Shown: positions 8,527 through 17,173 of the stretch, piece by piece
How the letters are laid out: each line of letters begins with the position of its first letter
Numbering within the stretch: the stretch's first letter is position 1
Assembly (NCBI RefSeq): GCF_014212315.1
Contig: NZ_JACKXE010000001.1
Location: 3,596,001 to 3,660,000, forward strand
Source of the DNA: Nocardioides luti
GTDB taxonomy: Bacteria > Actinomycetota > Actinomycetes > Propionibacteriales > Nocardioidaceae
DNA: 64,000 nt
Direction of reading: 5' to 3'
Notes under the pieces: generated by a model
Database searches by the model: none
Told to the model about the DNA's origin: nothing
What the model saw: the letters and a program-made list of their open reading frames with translations, nothing else
Program-made: the position numbers and the translations under genes

Positions 8527-9654
8527 TCAGCCCGCGAGCGTGAGGTCCTGGCCCAGGGCCGTGGCCAGCCGCTGCACCTCCTGCGCCAGCGCGGTCGCCG
8601 AGCCCGGGGTGTCGTCGAGCCACGTGACCGTGACCCGGCGCGAGCCGTCCTTTGCCGGCCTCGCCAGCGTCCACGTCCCGCGGACGACCCCGCCCACCAG
8701 GACGGGGTTGGCCTTGCGGGTCACGGCGTCGCGGTGCGCGGGCGGGGTGACGTGGGGGTCGTGGGTGCCGACGCCCATCACCCACTGGTCGTGGCCCGGC
8801 AGCAGGGTGACGGCCTCCGAGGGACGGGCCGCGGCCAGCGACTCGGCGTCCTCCGCGAGGACGTGGGCCGTGGTGCCCTCGACGTCGACGGGCACCAGCT
8901 CGTCGGCCAGCCCGGCGAGCCAGCCCTCGAGCCGCTTGCGTCCGGCGCTGAGGTTGTCGCCCAGCCAGTGGTGGACGTGGTCGGTGGTCGCCGGGCCGTA
9001 GGTGCGCAGGTAGTGCCGGATCGCTTGCGGCCCGGCCTCGTCGAGCGGCGGGATGCCTGCCCAGCGGGGGTTGTCGTCGAGCCGCTGGACCAACCGCTGC
9101 CCGTCGCGAGTGCCGCCCAGGCTCAGGTCGCCCTGCCAGCTGAGCGGCTTGACGAGGGTGCCGGCGCCGTCGTCGAACACCGGCTTCAGGTGGCGGTAGG
9201 CGGCGTGCCGGGCGAGCGCGTCGCCGAGCTCCGGGAGGGTCAGCGGGCCCGCGTGCAGCGCCTCGCGGACGGCCGCCCGGAAGGCCGGCCAGTCCTCGGG
9301 GCGGAGCCGGTAGTAGTCGACCCAGCTGGTCCGCTCCCACTGCCGCCCGGCCGCCCGGAGCCCGAGGTAGACGCCGCCGTCCTCCGGGGCGAGGTGGTGC
9401 ATCGCGCCGCGGAAGGTGAAGCCGGTGATCACCTCGCCGTCGGCGAGCGCCTGCGCCAGCGCACCCGGCCCCGCCGTCGTGCTCCGGGCGGCGACCGCGA
9501 GGGCGGCCAGGGACTCGTCCATCGACAGGACGGCCCCGAGCCGGCGTACGACGTGGGCAGCGGAGCCGTCGCCCACGGGCGCGAGCAGGTGGCGCTCCAG
9601 CCGCCAGCCCAGCGCGGCGGCCCACGAGACCGCGACCTGCGTCGTGTCGCTCAT
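8527..9654 (-). CDS. Winged-helix DNA-binding domain protein (AlkZ-like)
   Basis: This 375-residue protein fits the family of tandem winged-helix proteins (HTH_42) that includes the DNA glycosylase AlkZ. Typical signs are RGAMHHLAPED near residue 105, GPLTLPELGDAL near 155, and KPLSWQGDLSLGG near 190. In AlkZ a Q-x-Q motif unhooks interstrand crosslinks; only one Gln is present in the matching WQGDL stretch here, so glycosylase activity is uncertain. It ends 10 bp from the stop of the convergent DUF6758-like gene. No repair gene is adjacent. Confidence 0.75.
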   Translation of the reverse strand: MSDTTQVAVSWAAALGWRLERHLLAPVGDGSAAHVVRRLGAVLSMDESLAALAVAARSTTAGPGALAQALADGEVITGFTFRGAMHHLAPEDGGVYLGLRAAGRQWERTSWVDYYRLRPEDWPAFRAAVREALHAGPLTLPELGDALARHAAYRHLKPVFDDGAGTLVKPLSWQGDLSLGGTRDGQRLVQRLDDNPRWAGIPPLDEAGPQAIRHYLRTYGPATTDHVHHWLGDNLSAGRKRLEGWLAGLADELVPVDVEGTTAHVLAEDAESLAAARPSEAVTLLPGHDQWVMGVGTHDPHVTPPAHRDAVTRKANPVLVGGVVRGTWTLARPAKDGSRRVTVTWLDDTPGSATALAQEVQRLATALGQDLTLAG

Positions 9655-9687
9655 GGGCGCAGCATCTCCCGGAGCGCCGACAACGCG

Positions 9688-10569
9688 CTACAGGGTGATC
9701 AGCACGACCCCGGTGGCGACCAGGACGGTCGCGGCGATCCGCCACCGGCCGAACCGCTCGCCGAAGAGGACCGCGCCGATGATCGCCCCGACGATGACGC
9801 TGGTCTCGCGGAGCGCCGCGATGGGGGCGAGCGCGCCCCGGGTCTGCGCCCAGAGCACGAGCCCGTACGCCGCCAGCGACAGTGCCCCGCCCGACAGCCC
9901 GGTGAGCAGGTGGGGGCGCAGGTCACGCCACAGCGCTCCCCGGCGTACGACCGCCGCGCCCAGCGGGAGCCACGGCCCCTGGAGCAGGAACAGCCAGCCG
10001 GTGTAGCCGAGGACCGAGCCGGCACTGCGGACCCCGATGCCGTCCAGGGTCGTGTACGCCGCGATCGAGACACCTGTCAGCACCGCCGCGGCGATCGCCG
10101 GCCGGGCAGCCCGGGTGGGCACGCCGCCGACCAGCACCAGTGCGCCGAGCCCGAGCGAGATGACGAGCACGCCCGCGAGCCGGACGGGCGAGAGGTCCTC
10201 GCCCACGAGAACGGCCGCCCCCACGGCGACGAGCAGCGGCGAGGTGCCACGGGCGATCGGGTAGACCTGCCCGAACTCGCCGAGCCGGTAGGACCGCATC
10301 AGCAGCAGGTTGTAGGCGACGTGCAGCGCCGCGGAGCCGGCCAGGCAGGCCCAGCTCGCGCGGTCGGGGGCGGGGGAGACCAGCACCAGCACGGCACCGC
10401 CCAGCGAGACACCGACCCCGATGAGGGCGAAGCCGACGAGCCGGTCGGTGATCGCGTGGGCCAGGGCGTTCCAGGCGGCGTGCAGCACCGCGGCGAGCAG
10501 TACCGCGCCGACGACGGTGATCCCGACCGACGACGGTCGTGCGGCGACGGCCGCGGTCAGGACGGGCAC
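9688..10569 (-). CDS. EamA/DMT family transporter
   Basis: A 293-residue protein with about ten hydrophobic segments in two related halves, as in the drug/metabolite transporter superfamily. RGTSPLLVAVGAAVLVGEDL and ALRETSVIVGAIIGAVLFGE are the paired conserved helix ends of the two EamA repeats. The start is a GTG preceded by GGGGAG with a 7-nt gap; the reading frame runs further upstream, but that part only mirrors the neighbouring VOC gene. Export of a small metabolite is likely; which one is unknown. Confidence 0.85.
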   Translation of the reverse strand: MPVLTAAVAARPSSVGITVVGAVLLAAVLHAAWNALAHAITDRLVGFALIGVGVSLGGAVLVLVSPAPDRASWACLAGSAALHVAYNLLLMRSYRLGEFGQVYPIARGTSPLLVAVGAAVLVGEDLSPVRLAGVLVISLGLGALVLVGGVPTRAARPAIAAAVLTGVSIAAYTTLDGIGVRSAGSVLGYTGWLFLLQGPWLPLGAAVVRRGALWRDLRPHLLTGLSGGALSLAAYGLVLWAQTRGALAPIAALRETSVIVGAIIGAVLFGERFGRWRIAATVLVATGVVLITL

Positions 10570-10652
10570 GAGGCGACTCCCCGGGTCGGGTGCCCGCCCA
10601 CCCTGCGGGCGGAGCGCTCCGGCCCGGGCCCGCAGGCCCGTCGGGCCGCGGC

Positions 10653-11039
10653 TCAGCCGGCCCGGTTCTCGTCGATGCACATGATGTTGCCCTCGCTGTC
10701 CTTGAACCAGGCGGCGCTGCCCAGGCCCTCGATCGAGGCGACGTCGCCCTCCCAGGTCACGCCCGGCATGTCGTAGTGCTCGAACACCAGGCCCTTCGCC
10801 GCAAGGTCGCGCACCTCGCCGGCCACGTCGTCGACGTGCCACTGGGCGATGGTGTGACCGGCCTGGCCGGCGTACTCCGTCTGGTAGAGGAAGAAGGTCG
10901 TCCCGCCGGCGGTCGTGTAGACGAGCCCGCCCGGGGTCTCGTCGGCGGGAGTGAGGCCGAGGGTGTCGGCATAGAAACGTCGTGCCCGGTCGAGGTCGGA
11001 GGCCGGGACGTTCGCGGTGACCGCACTGTCGTTCAACAT
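10653..11039 (-). CDS. VOC family (glyoxalase-like) protein
   Basis: A 128-residue single-domain vicinal-oxygen-chelate protein. It starts with DRARRFYADTLGLTP, the first beta-alpha unit of the fold, and ends SAAWFKDSEGNIMCIDE, where the Glu of DSEGN is a common metal ligand. Members act on small electrophiles or antibiotics, or bind metals with no known activity; there is no hint of which applies here. The EamA gene follows 83 bp downstream on the same strand. Confidence 0.8.
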   Translation of the reverse strand: MLNDSAVTANVPASDLDRARRFYADTLGLTPADETPGGLVYTTAGGTTFFLYQTEYAGQAGHTIAQWHVDDVAGEVRDLAAKGLVFEHYDMPGVTWEGDVASIEGLGSAAWFKDSEGNIMCIDENRAG

Positions 11040-11225
11040 GGCTGCTCCTGGGGTCGGGAAGTGCCCGAGCCGCTTCCCTCCGCACGGTAGTCCTGCGCGG
11101 CCTGTCTGGCCACGGGTGCGGGCGCCGCCGTCCCGGGTGGTCGGGACCACCGACGTGGCGGAAGTCATCACCCGGGGGCCCTCGACGAGACGGCACCCGA
11201 AGCCGCTGCTCAGTAGGCTGCTGCG

Positions 11226-12110
11226 GTGCGCATCGACCTCCACACCCACTCGCGGGCCAGTGACGGCACGCAGAGCCCGGAGGAGCTGGTGCGGGCGGGG
11301 AGCGCGGCGGGGCTCGACGTCCTCGCGATCACCGACCACGACACCGCCGACGGCTGGGCGGAGGCCGAGCGGGCCGCGCTCGACACCGGGCTGACGCTCG
11401 TGCGCGGCATGGAGATCAGCGCCCGCCACGACGGCCACGGCGTGCACCTGCTGGCCTACCTGCCGGACCCGACCTACCCGCCGCTGGCCACCGAGCTGGG
11501 CAAGGTGCTGGACGGCCGCAGCTCGCGGCTGCCGGCGATGCTGCAGCGGCTGCGCGAGATCGGCATCGACATCCACGCCGAGGACGTACGCCGGGTGGCC
11601 GGCGAGACCGCCGCCACCGGGCGGCCCCACGTGGCGGACGCGCTGGTCGCGCTCGGCGTCGTGGGGGACCGGACCGAGGCGTTCCGGCGCTACCTCAACC
11701 CGGGCCGGCCGGCGTACGCCAACCGCTACGCGGCCTCGCTGGAGGCGATGATCCGGATCGTCGCCGAGGCCGGCGGCGTCACGGTGATCGCGCACCCGTG
11801 GGGGCGCTCCGGGCAGGAGCGGCCGGACGAGGCGACCCTGGCGCACCTGGTCGAGGTCGGCCTGTCCGGCATCGAGGTGGACCACCAGGACCACGGGCCC
11901 GGCGCGCGCGAGCGGCTGCGCGCGATCGCCCGCAACCTCGACCTCGTCGCGACCGGGTCCAGCGACCACCACGGCACCGGCAAGATCGACCACGAGCTGG
12001 GCTGCAACACCACCGCGTTGGAGGAGTACCACCGCCTGCTCGAGCGGGCCGCCGCCGCGGCCGCGCGGTCGGGCCGCAGCACGCCGGCCGTCGTCGGGGT
12101 GGCCGGGTGA
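11226..12110 (+). CDS. PHP domain phosphoesterase (RNase AM / YciV type)
   Basis: The 294-residue protein starts RIDLHTHSRASDGTQSPEEL, the PHP metal-binding motif 1. ITDHDTADGW, RGMEIS, VIAHPWGR and GSSDHHG supply the other metal ligands in order. Family members remove the 3'-phosphate from pAp-like nucleotides or trim RNA 5' ends, as E. coli YciV does. The GTG start has TAGGCT at 11214-11219, 6 nt upstream, which indicates leaderless translation. Its stop overlaps the start of the MarC gene (GTGA), so the two are translationally coupled. Confidence 0.85.
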   Translation: MRIDLHTHSRASDGTQSPEELVRAGSAAGLDVLAITDHDTADGWAEAERAALDTGLTLVRGMEISARHDGHGVHLLAYLPDPTYPPLATELGKVLDGRSSRLPAMLQRLREIGIDIHAEDVRRVAGETAATGRPHVADALVALGVVGDRTEAFRRYLNPGRPAYANRYAASLEAMIRIVAEAGGVTVIAHPWGRSGQERPDEATLAHLVEVGLSGIEVDHQDHGPGARERLRAIARNLDLVATGSSDHHGTGKIDHELGCNTTALEEYHRLLERAAAAAARSGRSTPAVVGVAG

Positions 12111-12724
12111 GCGCGCTCGTCAACGGCGTCCTGCTGACCGAGGTCTTCGTGACGCTCTTCGTGATCATGGACCCGGTCGGCACCGTGCCGATCTTCCTGT
12201 CGCTGACCGGGGGCCGCTCGCCGGCCGCGGCGCGGCGGGCCGCCTGGCAGGCGGTCACGGTGTCGTTCTTCGTGATCACCGTCTTCGCGTTCTTCGGCCA
12301 GCAGATCTTGGAGTACCTCCACATCTCCCTCCCGGCCCTCCAGTGCGCGGGCGGCCTGCTGCTGCTCCTGGTCGCGCTCGAGCTGCTCACCGGCAACGAG
12401 CAGGAGCCGACCGCCCAGGCCGGCACCAACGTCGCGCTGGTGCCGCTGGGCACCCCGCTGCTCGCCGGGCCTGGGGCGATCGTCGCGACGATGCTGTTCT
12501 CCCGCGACGTGCACGACGGCCCGGACTTCGTGGCCGTGGCGCTCGGCGTGATCCTGGTGCACCTGAGCCTGTGGGCGGCGATGCGCTACTCGCTGCCGAT
12601 CCTGCGGCTGATCCGCGAGAGCGGCGTCCTGCTCGTCACCCGGATCGCCGGTCTGCTGCTGTCCGCCATCGCGGTCCAGCTCGTGGCCGACGCCGTCCGC
12701 GCGTTCATCGCCGGCGAGGGCTGA
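12107..12724 (+). CDS. MarC family membrane protein
   Basis: A 205-residue integral membrane protein with six hydrophobic segments. FVIMDPVGTVPIFLSLTGG near residue 20 and VALVPLGTPLLAGPGAIVAT near residue 108 are the two family signatures. MarC proteins were once linked to multiple antibiotic resistance in E. coli, but that role was withdrawn and their function is unknown. The GTG start overlaps the PHP stop by 4 nt, so the pair is an operon. The PHP-MarC arrangement recurs in actinobacteria by my recollection. Confidence 0.88.
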   Translation: MSALVNGVLLTEVFVTLFVIMDPVGTVPIFLSLTGGRSPAAARRAAWQAVTVSFFVITVFAFFGQQILEYLHISLPALQCAGGLLLLLVALELLTGNEQEPTAQAGTNVALVPLGTPLLAGPGAIVATMLFSRDVHDGPDFVAVALGVILVHLSLWAAMRYSLPILRLIRESGVLLVTRIAGLLLSAIAVQLVADAVRAFIAGEG

Positions 12725-12743
12725 GCCCCGCCCGTCGGCTCAG
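12721..12743. terminator. Hairpin spanning two convergent stop codons
   Basis: CTGAGCC at 12721-12727 pairs with GGCTCAG at 12737-12743 around a 9-nt loop. The two arms contain the stop codons of the MarC gene (+) and the MmcQ-like gene (-). There is no T-tract, so this is only a candidate bidirectional terminator. Confidence 0.35.
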
Positions 12744-13042
12744 CGGTGCTGCATCTCCCAGGCGAGGTCGATGGCGGCCCGCACGGCCGCGGGCTCCGCA
12801 CGGTCGAGGTAGGCCTCGACCTTGTGGTGGGCCTCCATGCGCGGCGGCACCCCGAAGCTCTCGGGATACGCGTCGAGCAGCGCCTCCCGCTCGCCCAGCG
12901 GCACCCGTACCACCAGCGTCGTCGGGTCGTGCAGGCGCACGACCAGGCGGTCCTGGACGTACCACGCCGGCCGCGCCGCGGTCCCCTTGCGCTTGACCAG
13001 GGGCAGCGACTCGGCGTAGCGACCGACCTCGTCCGGGGTCAT
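12740..13042 (-). CDS. MmcQ/YjbR family protein
   Basis: A 100-residue protein that begins MTPDEVGRYAESLPLVKRKG and contains RLVVRLHD and MEAHHKVEAYLDRAEP, which match the small MmcQ/YjbR family with a CyaY-like fold. The family is called DNA-binding in databases, but its biological role is not established. The ATG is the first residue of the family-like sequence; the open frame upstream has no conserved content. It converges on MarC with a 16-bp gap. Confidence 0.75.
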   Translation of the reverse strand: MTPDEVGRYAESLPLVKRKGTAARPAWYVQDRLVVRLHDPTTLVVRVPLGEREALLDAYPESFGVPPRMEAHHKVEAYLDRAEPAAVRAAIDLAWEMQHR

Positions 13043-13086
13043 CCGGGCATCGTAGGCCAGCCGGGCGCGCGGGTGCGGCCTCCCGC

Positions 13087-14652
13087 TCAGCCGCCGTCGC
13101 GGACCGCGACCAGGCCGCCCAGCGTGCCGACGTACGCCGTGCCGTCGGGGCCGAGCGTGATCGGCGCGTAGTTGTTGTTGTAGCCCAGGCCCACGCCGGT
13201 GAAGACCGACCACACGCGGCGGCCGGTGCGGGCGTCGAGCGCGGTGAGGTACCACGGGTCCTCGGGGCCACCCTCGGGCTCGCCGGCGGAGGTGTAGCGG
13301 ACCTCGTCGGCCGCCGGGTGGTCGTAGACGTAGACCAGGCCGGTGCGGGTCGAGCCCTTGCTGACGCTGGAGGGCACCCGGATCCTCTTGTTGGCCCACG
13401 CGACGTGGCAGCCGCCGTGGGCGTAGTCGACCTGGACCCGGGTCACGCCCGGCACCGTGGTGGGCGTGTTGCGGCCCGGGTCGCCGGACGGCGGGTTCTG
13501 CTCGGGGCCGGTGTAGCCGTAGTTGTTCTCCACGACGATGGCGCCCTTGAAGGCGATCAGCGAGTTGTCGGTGGCGCCGCGGTTCTTCGGGAAGACGGCC
13601 TGCTTGCAGATCGGCCGGCGTCCCGGCCCGCTGCGGTCGGCGCGGTAGACGAGCACGTGCATGCGCGGGTCGGCGTTGTCGGTGATGGCGACGTAGTGGT
13701 GCCCGCCCCGGCGTACGACGGTCGGCGTGGTGCCCGAGCCGAGCTGGCTCTGGCCGGGCTTCTGCCGGTCGCCGCCGTCGTACTTCTTGCGCCAGGAGAT
13801 GCCGGGCCTGCCGTGGCGCACGCCCTGGAAGCGGTAGAGCGCCTTGTTCGTGACGACGAAGACCCCGTCGGTCTCGTCCACCGCGATCGAGTTGCCGATG
13901 CCCTCGCCGAGGTCGCGGGCGTGGACCTTCCCGGACCGCGGTTCGACCGTGCCGACCACGCCGGCCTTGGTGACGAACCAGATCCGGCCGCTCCAGTCGG
14001 GCAGCGCGGACAGGATGATCGAGCTGCCGACCTGCTCGGAGACGTCGTACTGCCGCTTCAGGGTGAGCGCCGGTGCGTCGGCGGTGCCGGTCTCGGCGAT
14101 CACGTCGATCGTGCCGTTCGAGGTCGGGACGACGACGCGGTCGCGGTCGCCGAGGTAGAAGTAGCCGCCGCCGCCGAAGTTCGTGAACGGCGAGGACGAC
14201 GGCTGGCGCGGGGGCAGTGCGTGCTCGGCCAGCACGTCGAGCGTGTCGGGGTCGAGCAGCCGCAGCGTGACGTTGGCGGCGCCGACGCAGACGGTGAGGA
14301 GGCGCCCGCGGCGGTCGAAGGTCACCGAGGCGCACTCCTGGCTGAACAGCGTCGAGACGACCTCGGGGGAGCGGCCGAGCGGACCTCTCGTGGGACCGGC
14401 GTCGGACTGGTAGGCGTCGTCGTGGATGTTGCTGCGCCCGTTGGCCGCCATGTGCGGGTGCCGCGGCGCGAAATGCGCCCCGGGGATCGGCCGGGCCGCC
14501 CGGGCGTGGCCCAGGGACGGGTCGACGTTGCTCGCGCCGGGGTCCTGCGGGATCGGCGCGGCGTCGGCGGCGCCGAGCGAGGTCACGAGGAGCGGGGCGG
14601 CCAGGACGAGGGCGGTGCCGGCGACCGCGGCGAGGCGGGCGCGGGCGGTCAC
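13087..14652 (-). CDS. Secreted beta-propeller (PQQ/WD40-like) protein
   Basis: The 521-residue protein has a classic export signal: an RAR start, a hydrophobic stretch and an AADAAP-like cleavage site near residue 32. The mature part holds repeated blades of the type GRIWFVTKAGVVGTVEPRSG and LTALDARTGRRVWSVFTGVG, typical of PQQ-like propellers. No catalytic residues are recognisable, so a binding or scaffold role outside the membrane is likely. Its GTG start overlaps the stop of the upstream SDR gene by 4 nt, so both are made from one transcript. Substrate unknown. Confidence 0.75.
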   Translation of the reverse strand: MTARARLAAVAGTALVLAAPLLVTSLGAADAAPIPQDPGASNVDPSLGHARAARPIPGAHFAPRHPHMAANGRSNIHDDAYQSDAGPTRGPLGRSPEVVSTLFSQECASVTFDRRGRLLTVCVGAANVTLRLLDPDTLDVLAEHALPPRQPSSSPFTNFGGGGYFYLGDRDRVVVPTSNGTIDVIAETGTADAPALTLKRQYDVSEQVGSSIILSALPDWSGRIWFVTKAGVVGTVEPRSGKVHARDLGEGIGNSIAVDETDGVFVVTNKALYRFQGVRHGRPGISWRKKYDGGDRQKPGQSQLGSGTTPTVVRRGGHHYVAITDNADPRMHVLVYRADRSGPGRRPICKQAVFPKNRGATDNSLIAFKGAIVVENNYGYTGPEQNPPSGDPGRNTPTTVPGVTRVQVDYAHGGCHVAWANKRIRVPSSVSKGSTRTGLVYVYDHPAADEVRYTSAGEPEGGPEDPWYLTALDARTGRRVWSVFTGVGLGYNNNYAPITLGPDGTAYVGTLGGLVAVRDGG

Positions 14653-15440
14653 TTGCGGCCCAGGGTCTGCAGCCGCTGCAGGACGCGGTTGGGGACCACC
14701 CGGGCGACGGTCGTGATCGCCTTGTAGCGGGCGCTCGGGATCGAGATCGCTGCGCCCCTGTCGTAGTCGCGCAGCGCGGTGGCGACGAGCTCGTCGGCGT
14801 CCAGCCACAGGAAGCCGGGGGAGGAGTCCTGGCTGACGTCCATCCGCTGGTGGAACTCGGTGCGGGTGAAGCCCGGGCACAGCGCCATCACGGTGACGCC
14901 CTGGGGGCGGTACTCGTTGGCGGCCCACTCGCTGAAGCTGTTCACCCACGCCTTCGCGGCGGCGTAGGTCCCGCGCGGCAGGAACGCCGCGACGCTGGAG
15001 ACGTTGATGACGCCGCCGTGGCCGCGCTCGGTCATGGCGCCGAGGGCGGCGTGGCTCAGGCGCAGCACCGAGGTGACCAGCACGTCGAGCATCGCGTTCT
15101 CGGCGTCGACCGGGTTGGCGAGGAAGCGCTCCTTCATCCCGAAGCCGGCGTTGTTGACGAGCAGCTCGATCGGCCGCTCGCGGTCGGCGACGCGCGCCTC
15201 CACCGTCGCGAGCGAGGCACGGTCGACGAGGTCGGCCGGCAGCACCTCGACGTCCACGCCGTACGCCGTGCGCAGCTCGGCCGCGACCTCCTCGAGCCGG
15301 GTCCGGTCGCGAGCGACGAGCACGAGGTCGTGGCCCCGCTGGGCCAGCTGGACGGCGAAGGAGTGGCCGATGCCGGCGGTCGGGCCGGTGACCAGGGCGG
15401 TGCCGGGGGAGGTGCGGGCAGGTGACGCGTTTTCAGACAT
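14649..15440 (-). CDS. SDR family oxidoreductase
   Basis: A 263-residue short-chain dehydrogenase. TALVTGPTAGIGHSFAVQLA is the TGxxxGxG dinucleotide motif, LLVNNAGFGM the NNAG motif, VSSVAAFLPRGTYAAAKAW gives the catalytic Ser and the Tyr-x3-Lys pair, and CPGFTRTEF the PG motif. The basic residue after the first strand (ARDR) suggests NADPH. Membrane-associated ketoreductases acting on acyl chains share this layout; the substrate is unknown. It is the first gene of a two-gene operon with the secreted beta-propeller. Confidence 0.88.
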   Translation of the reverse strand: MSENASPARTSPGTALVTGPTAGIGHSFAVQLAQRGHDLVLVARDRTRLEEVAAELRTAYGVDVEVLPADLVDRASLATVEARVADRERPIELLVNNAGFGMKERFLANPVDAENAMLDVLVTSVLRLSHAALGAMTERGHGGVINVSSVAAFLPRGTYAAAKAWVNSFSEWAANEYRPQGVTVMALCPGFTRTEFHQRMDVSQDSSPGFLWLDADELVATALRDYDRGAAISIPSARYKAITTVARVVPNRVLQRLQTLGRK

Positions 15441-15557
15441 GCTGGTCAGCAAACAGGTGTCGCCGCGATCTGGGCAACCCGGTCCGGCATGATATGGACC
15501 AATGAGCCACCCCAACGAGCCGCTCGCTGCGCTCACGCCTCGCCAGGGACCCCGACG

Positions 15558-16430
15558 ATGACCACGACACTCGCGATCGCCAACCAGAAGGGCGGCGTCG
15601 CCAAGACCACGACGGTGGCCTCCCTCGGGGCGGCGCTGGCGGAGCTCGGCCACAAGGTCCTGCTCGTCGACCTCGACCCGCAGGCCTGCCTGACCTTCTC
15701 CCTCGGCATCGACCCCGAGGACCTCGAGCTGAGCGTCCACCACGTCCTGACCAAGGGCCTGGACCCGCTCGAGGCCGTCATCGAGACCGACGACGGTGTC
15801 GACCTGCTGCCCGCCACGATCGAGCTGGCGCGCGCCGAGGCCGACCTGCTCACCCGCACCGGTCGCGAGCACGTCATCAAGTCCGCGATCGAGAGCCTCG
15901 CCGAGGACCTCGGCGACGAGGGCTACGACTGGGTGCTGCTCGACTGCCCGCCCTCGCTCGGTGTGCTGACGGTCGCCGCGCTCACCGCGGCCGACGGCGT
16001 GCTGATCCCGCTGCAGTGCGAGACGCTCTCGCACCGCGGGGTCGGCCAGCTCCTCGACACCGTCCACGACGTCCGCCGGTTCACCAACCGCAAGCTCGAG
16101 GTCTGGGGCGTCCTGCCGACGTTGTACGACGGCCGCACCAACCACGCGCGCACGGTGCTCGAGACGATCTCGGAGACCTACGACCTCGAGGTCGTCGAGC
16201 CCCCGATCCCGAAGACCATCAAGTTCGCCGAGGCCCCGGCCGCCGGTCGCTCGATCCTCGCCACGGCCGCCCGGTCGAACAAGGGCGCGCTGGCCTACCG
16301 CGAGGTGGCCGCGAACCTGGTCACCCGCTCGCAGCGCCCGAAGGCCAAGCGCAAGCCAACCGCCAAGGCCACCGCGAAGAAGGCCCCGGCGAAGAAGGCC
16401 GCGAAGACCGCGAAGAAGGCCGGGAGCTGA
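15558..16430 (+). CDS. ParA family ATPase with basic C-terminal tail
   Basis: The 290-residue protein has the deviant Walker A motif KGGVAKTTTVASLG of ParA/Soj ATPases near residue 11, Walker A' VLLVDLDPQACLTFSLG, and Walker B WVLLDCPPSLGV. The last 35 residues are almost pure Lys/Ala/Pro (KAPAKKAAKTAKKAGS), like a histone-H1 tail, and may bind DNA non-specifically. No parB gene or parS-like site is beside it, so it is probably an orphan ParA that positions some cargo, not the chromosomal partition ParA. The ATG at 15558 begins the conserved domain and has AGGGA upstream. Confidence 0.85.
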   Translation: MTTTLAIANQKGGVAKTTTVASLGAALAELGHKVLLVDLDPQACLTFSLGIDPEDLELSVHHVLTKGLDPLEAVIETDDGVDLLPATIELARAEADLLTRTGREHVIKSAIESLAEDLGDEGYDWVLLDCPPSLGVLTVAALTAADGVLIPLQCETLSHRGVGQLLDTVHDVRRFTNRKLEVWGVLPTLYDGRTNHARTVLETISETYDLEVVEPPIPKTIKFAEAPAAGRSILATAARSNKGALAYREVAANLVTRSQRPKAKRKPTAKATAKKAPAKKAAKTAKKAGS

Positions 16431-16434
16431 TCTC

Positions 16435-17103
16435 GTGAGCCGACACCGCCAGCAGCAGGTGCGTCCCCGGTACGGCCGGATCGCCGCGCTGGCAGGTGCG
16501 GTGGTCGTCACCGCGGTCGCCGTGCTCGGCGGCACCGGCCTGCTGCCGACGGCCGGACAGCCGGCGGTCGCCACCACCGCGGCGTACGACCGGAGCCCGA
16601 CGGGCAGCCGGGCCCCGGCGCAGCAGCAGGCCCCGGCCCCCGTGTCCGGCACCGGCAGTGCCGACGCCGCCGAGTCGCGGGTCTCGCCGGCGCGCGACGT
16701 CTCGCTCCCGGCGCACTCCGGCACCGGCAAGCGCGTGGTCTTCAGCCAGAGCCGCCAGCGCGTCTGGCTGGTCACGGGCGGCCACCGGGTCGCGCGGACC
16801 TACCTCGTCTCGGGCAGCGTCTACGACAACCTCGACCCCGGCACCTTCGAGGTGTACTCCCGCTCCGAGCAGGCCTACGGCATCGACGACTCCGGCACGA
16901 TGAAGTACTTCGTCCGCTTCACGCAGGGCGACAGCGCCGCGATCGGCTTCCACGACATCCCGATCGACGACGGCCACCTGGTGCAGACCGTCGCCCAGCT
17001 CGGCACCCCGCAGTCCCACGGCTGCATCCGCCAGGAGCGCCCGGACGCCATCGCGCTGTGGAAGTTCGCCCCGCTCGGCACCACGGTCGTCGTCACCGCC
17101 TGA
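16435..17103 (+). CDS. L,D-transpeptidase (YkuD domain), membrane-anchored
   Basis: The 222-residue protein has one N-terminal hydrophobic helix (about 14-36), an Ala/Pro/Gln-rich linker, and a YkuD catalytic domain from about residue 95. FHDIP and, about 28 residues on, SHGCIRQ give the His and the catalytic Cys of enzymes that make 3-3 cross-links in peptidoglycan. It probably acts outside the membrane as an anchored protein. The GTG follows the ParA stop by 4 nt, so the two genes are likely co-transcribed, although no functional link is known. Confidence 0.85.
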   Translation: MSRHRQQQVRPRYGRIAALAGAVVVTAVAVLGGTGLLPTAGQPAVATTAAYDRSPTGSRAPAQQQAPAPVSGTGSADAAESRVSPARDVSLPAHSGTGKRVVFSQSRQRVWLVTGGHRVARTYLVSGSVYDNLDPGTFEVYSRSEQAYGIDDSGTMKYFVRFTQGDSAAIGFHDIPIDDGHLVQTVAQLGTPQSHGCIRQERPDAIALWKFAPLGTTVVVTA

Positions 17104-17108
17104 CCCGG

Positions 17109-17153
17109 CAGCAGAACACCCCGCCCGAGGAGCTCGGACGGGGTGCTGTGCTG
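17109..17153. terminator. Bidirectional terminator hairpin
   Basis: Arms of 21 nt (17109-17129 and 17133-17153) pair with three mismatches around a 3-nt loop. The core is ACCCCG with CGGGGT. It lies between the convergent L,D-transpeptidase and helicase genes, so it can end transcription from both sides. No T-tract is present, as is usual in this G+C range. Confidence 0.7.
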
Positions 17154-17173
17154 TGCGATGCGGGTGCGGTCGA

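Noticed and set aside
15441..15557. parS or origin-like site before parA
   Set aside because: No parS-like 16-bp palindrome (TGTTTCACGTGAAACA type) or DnaA-box cluster is visible.
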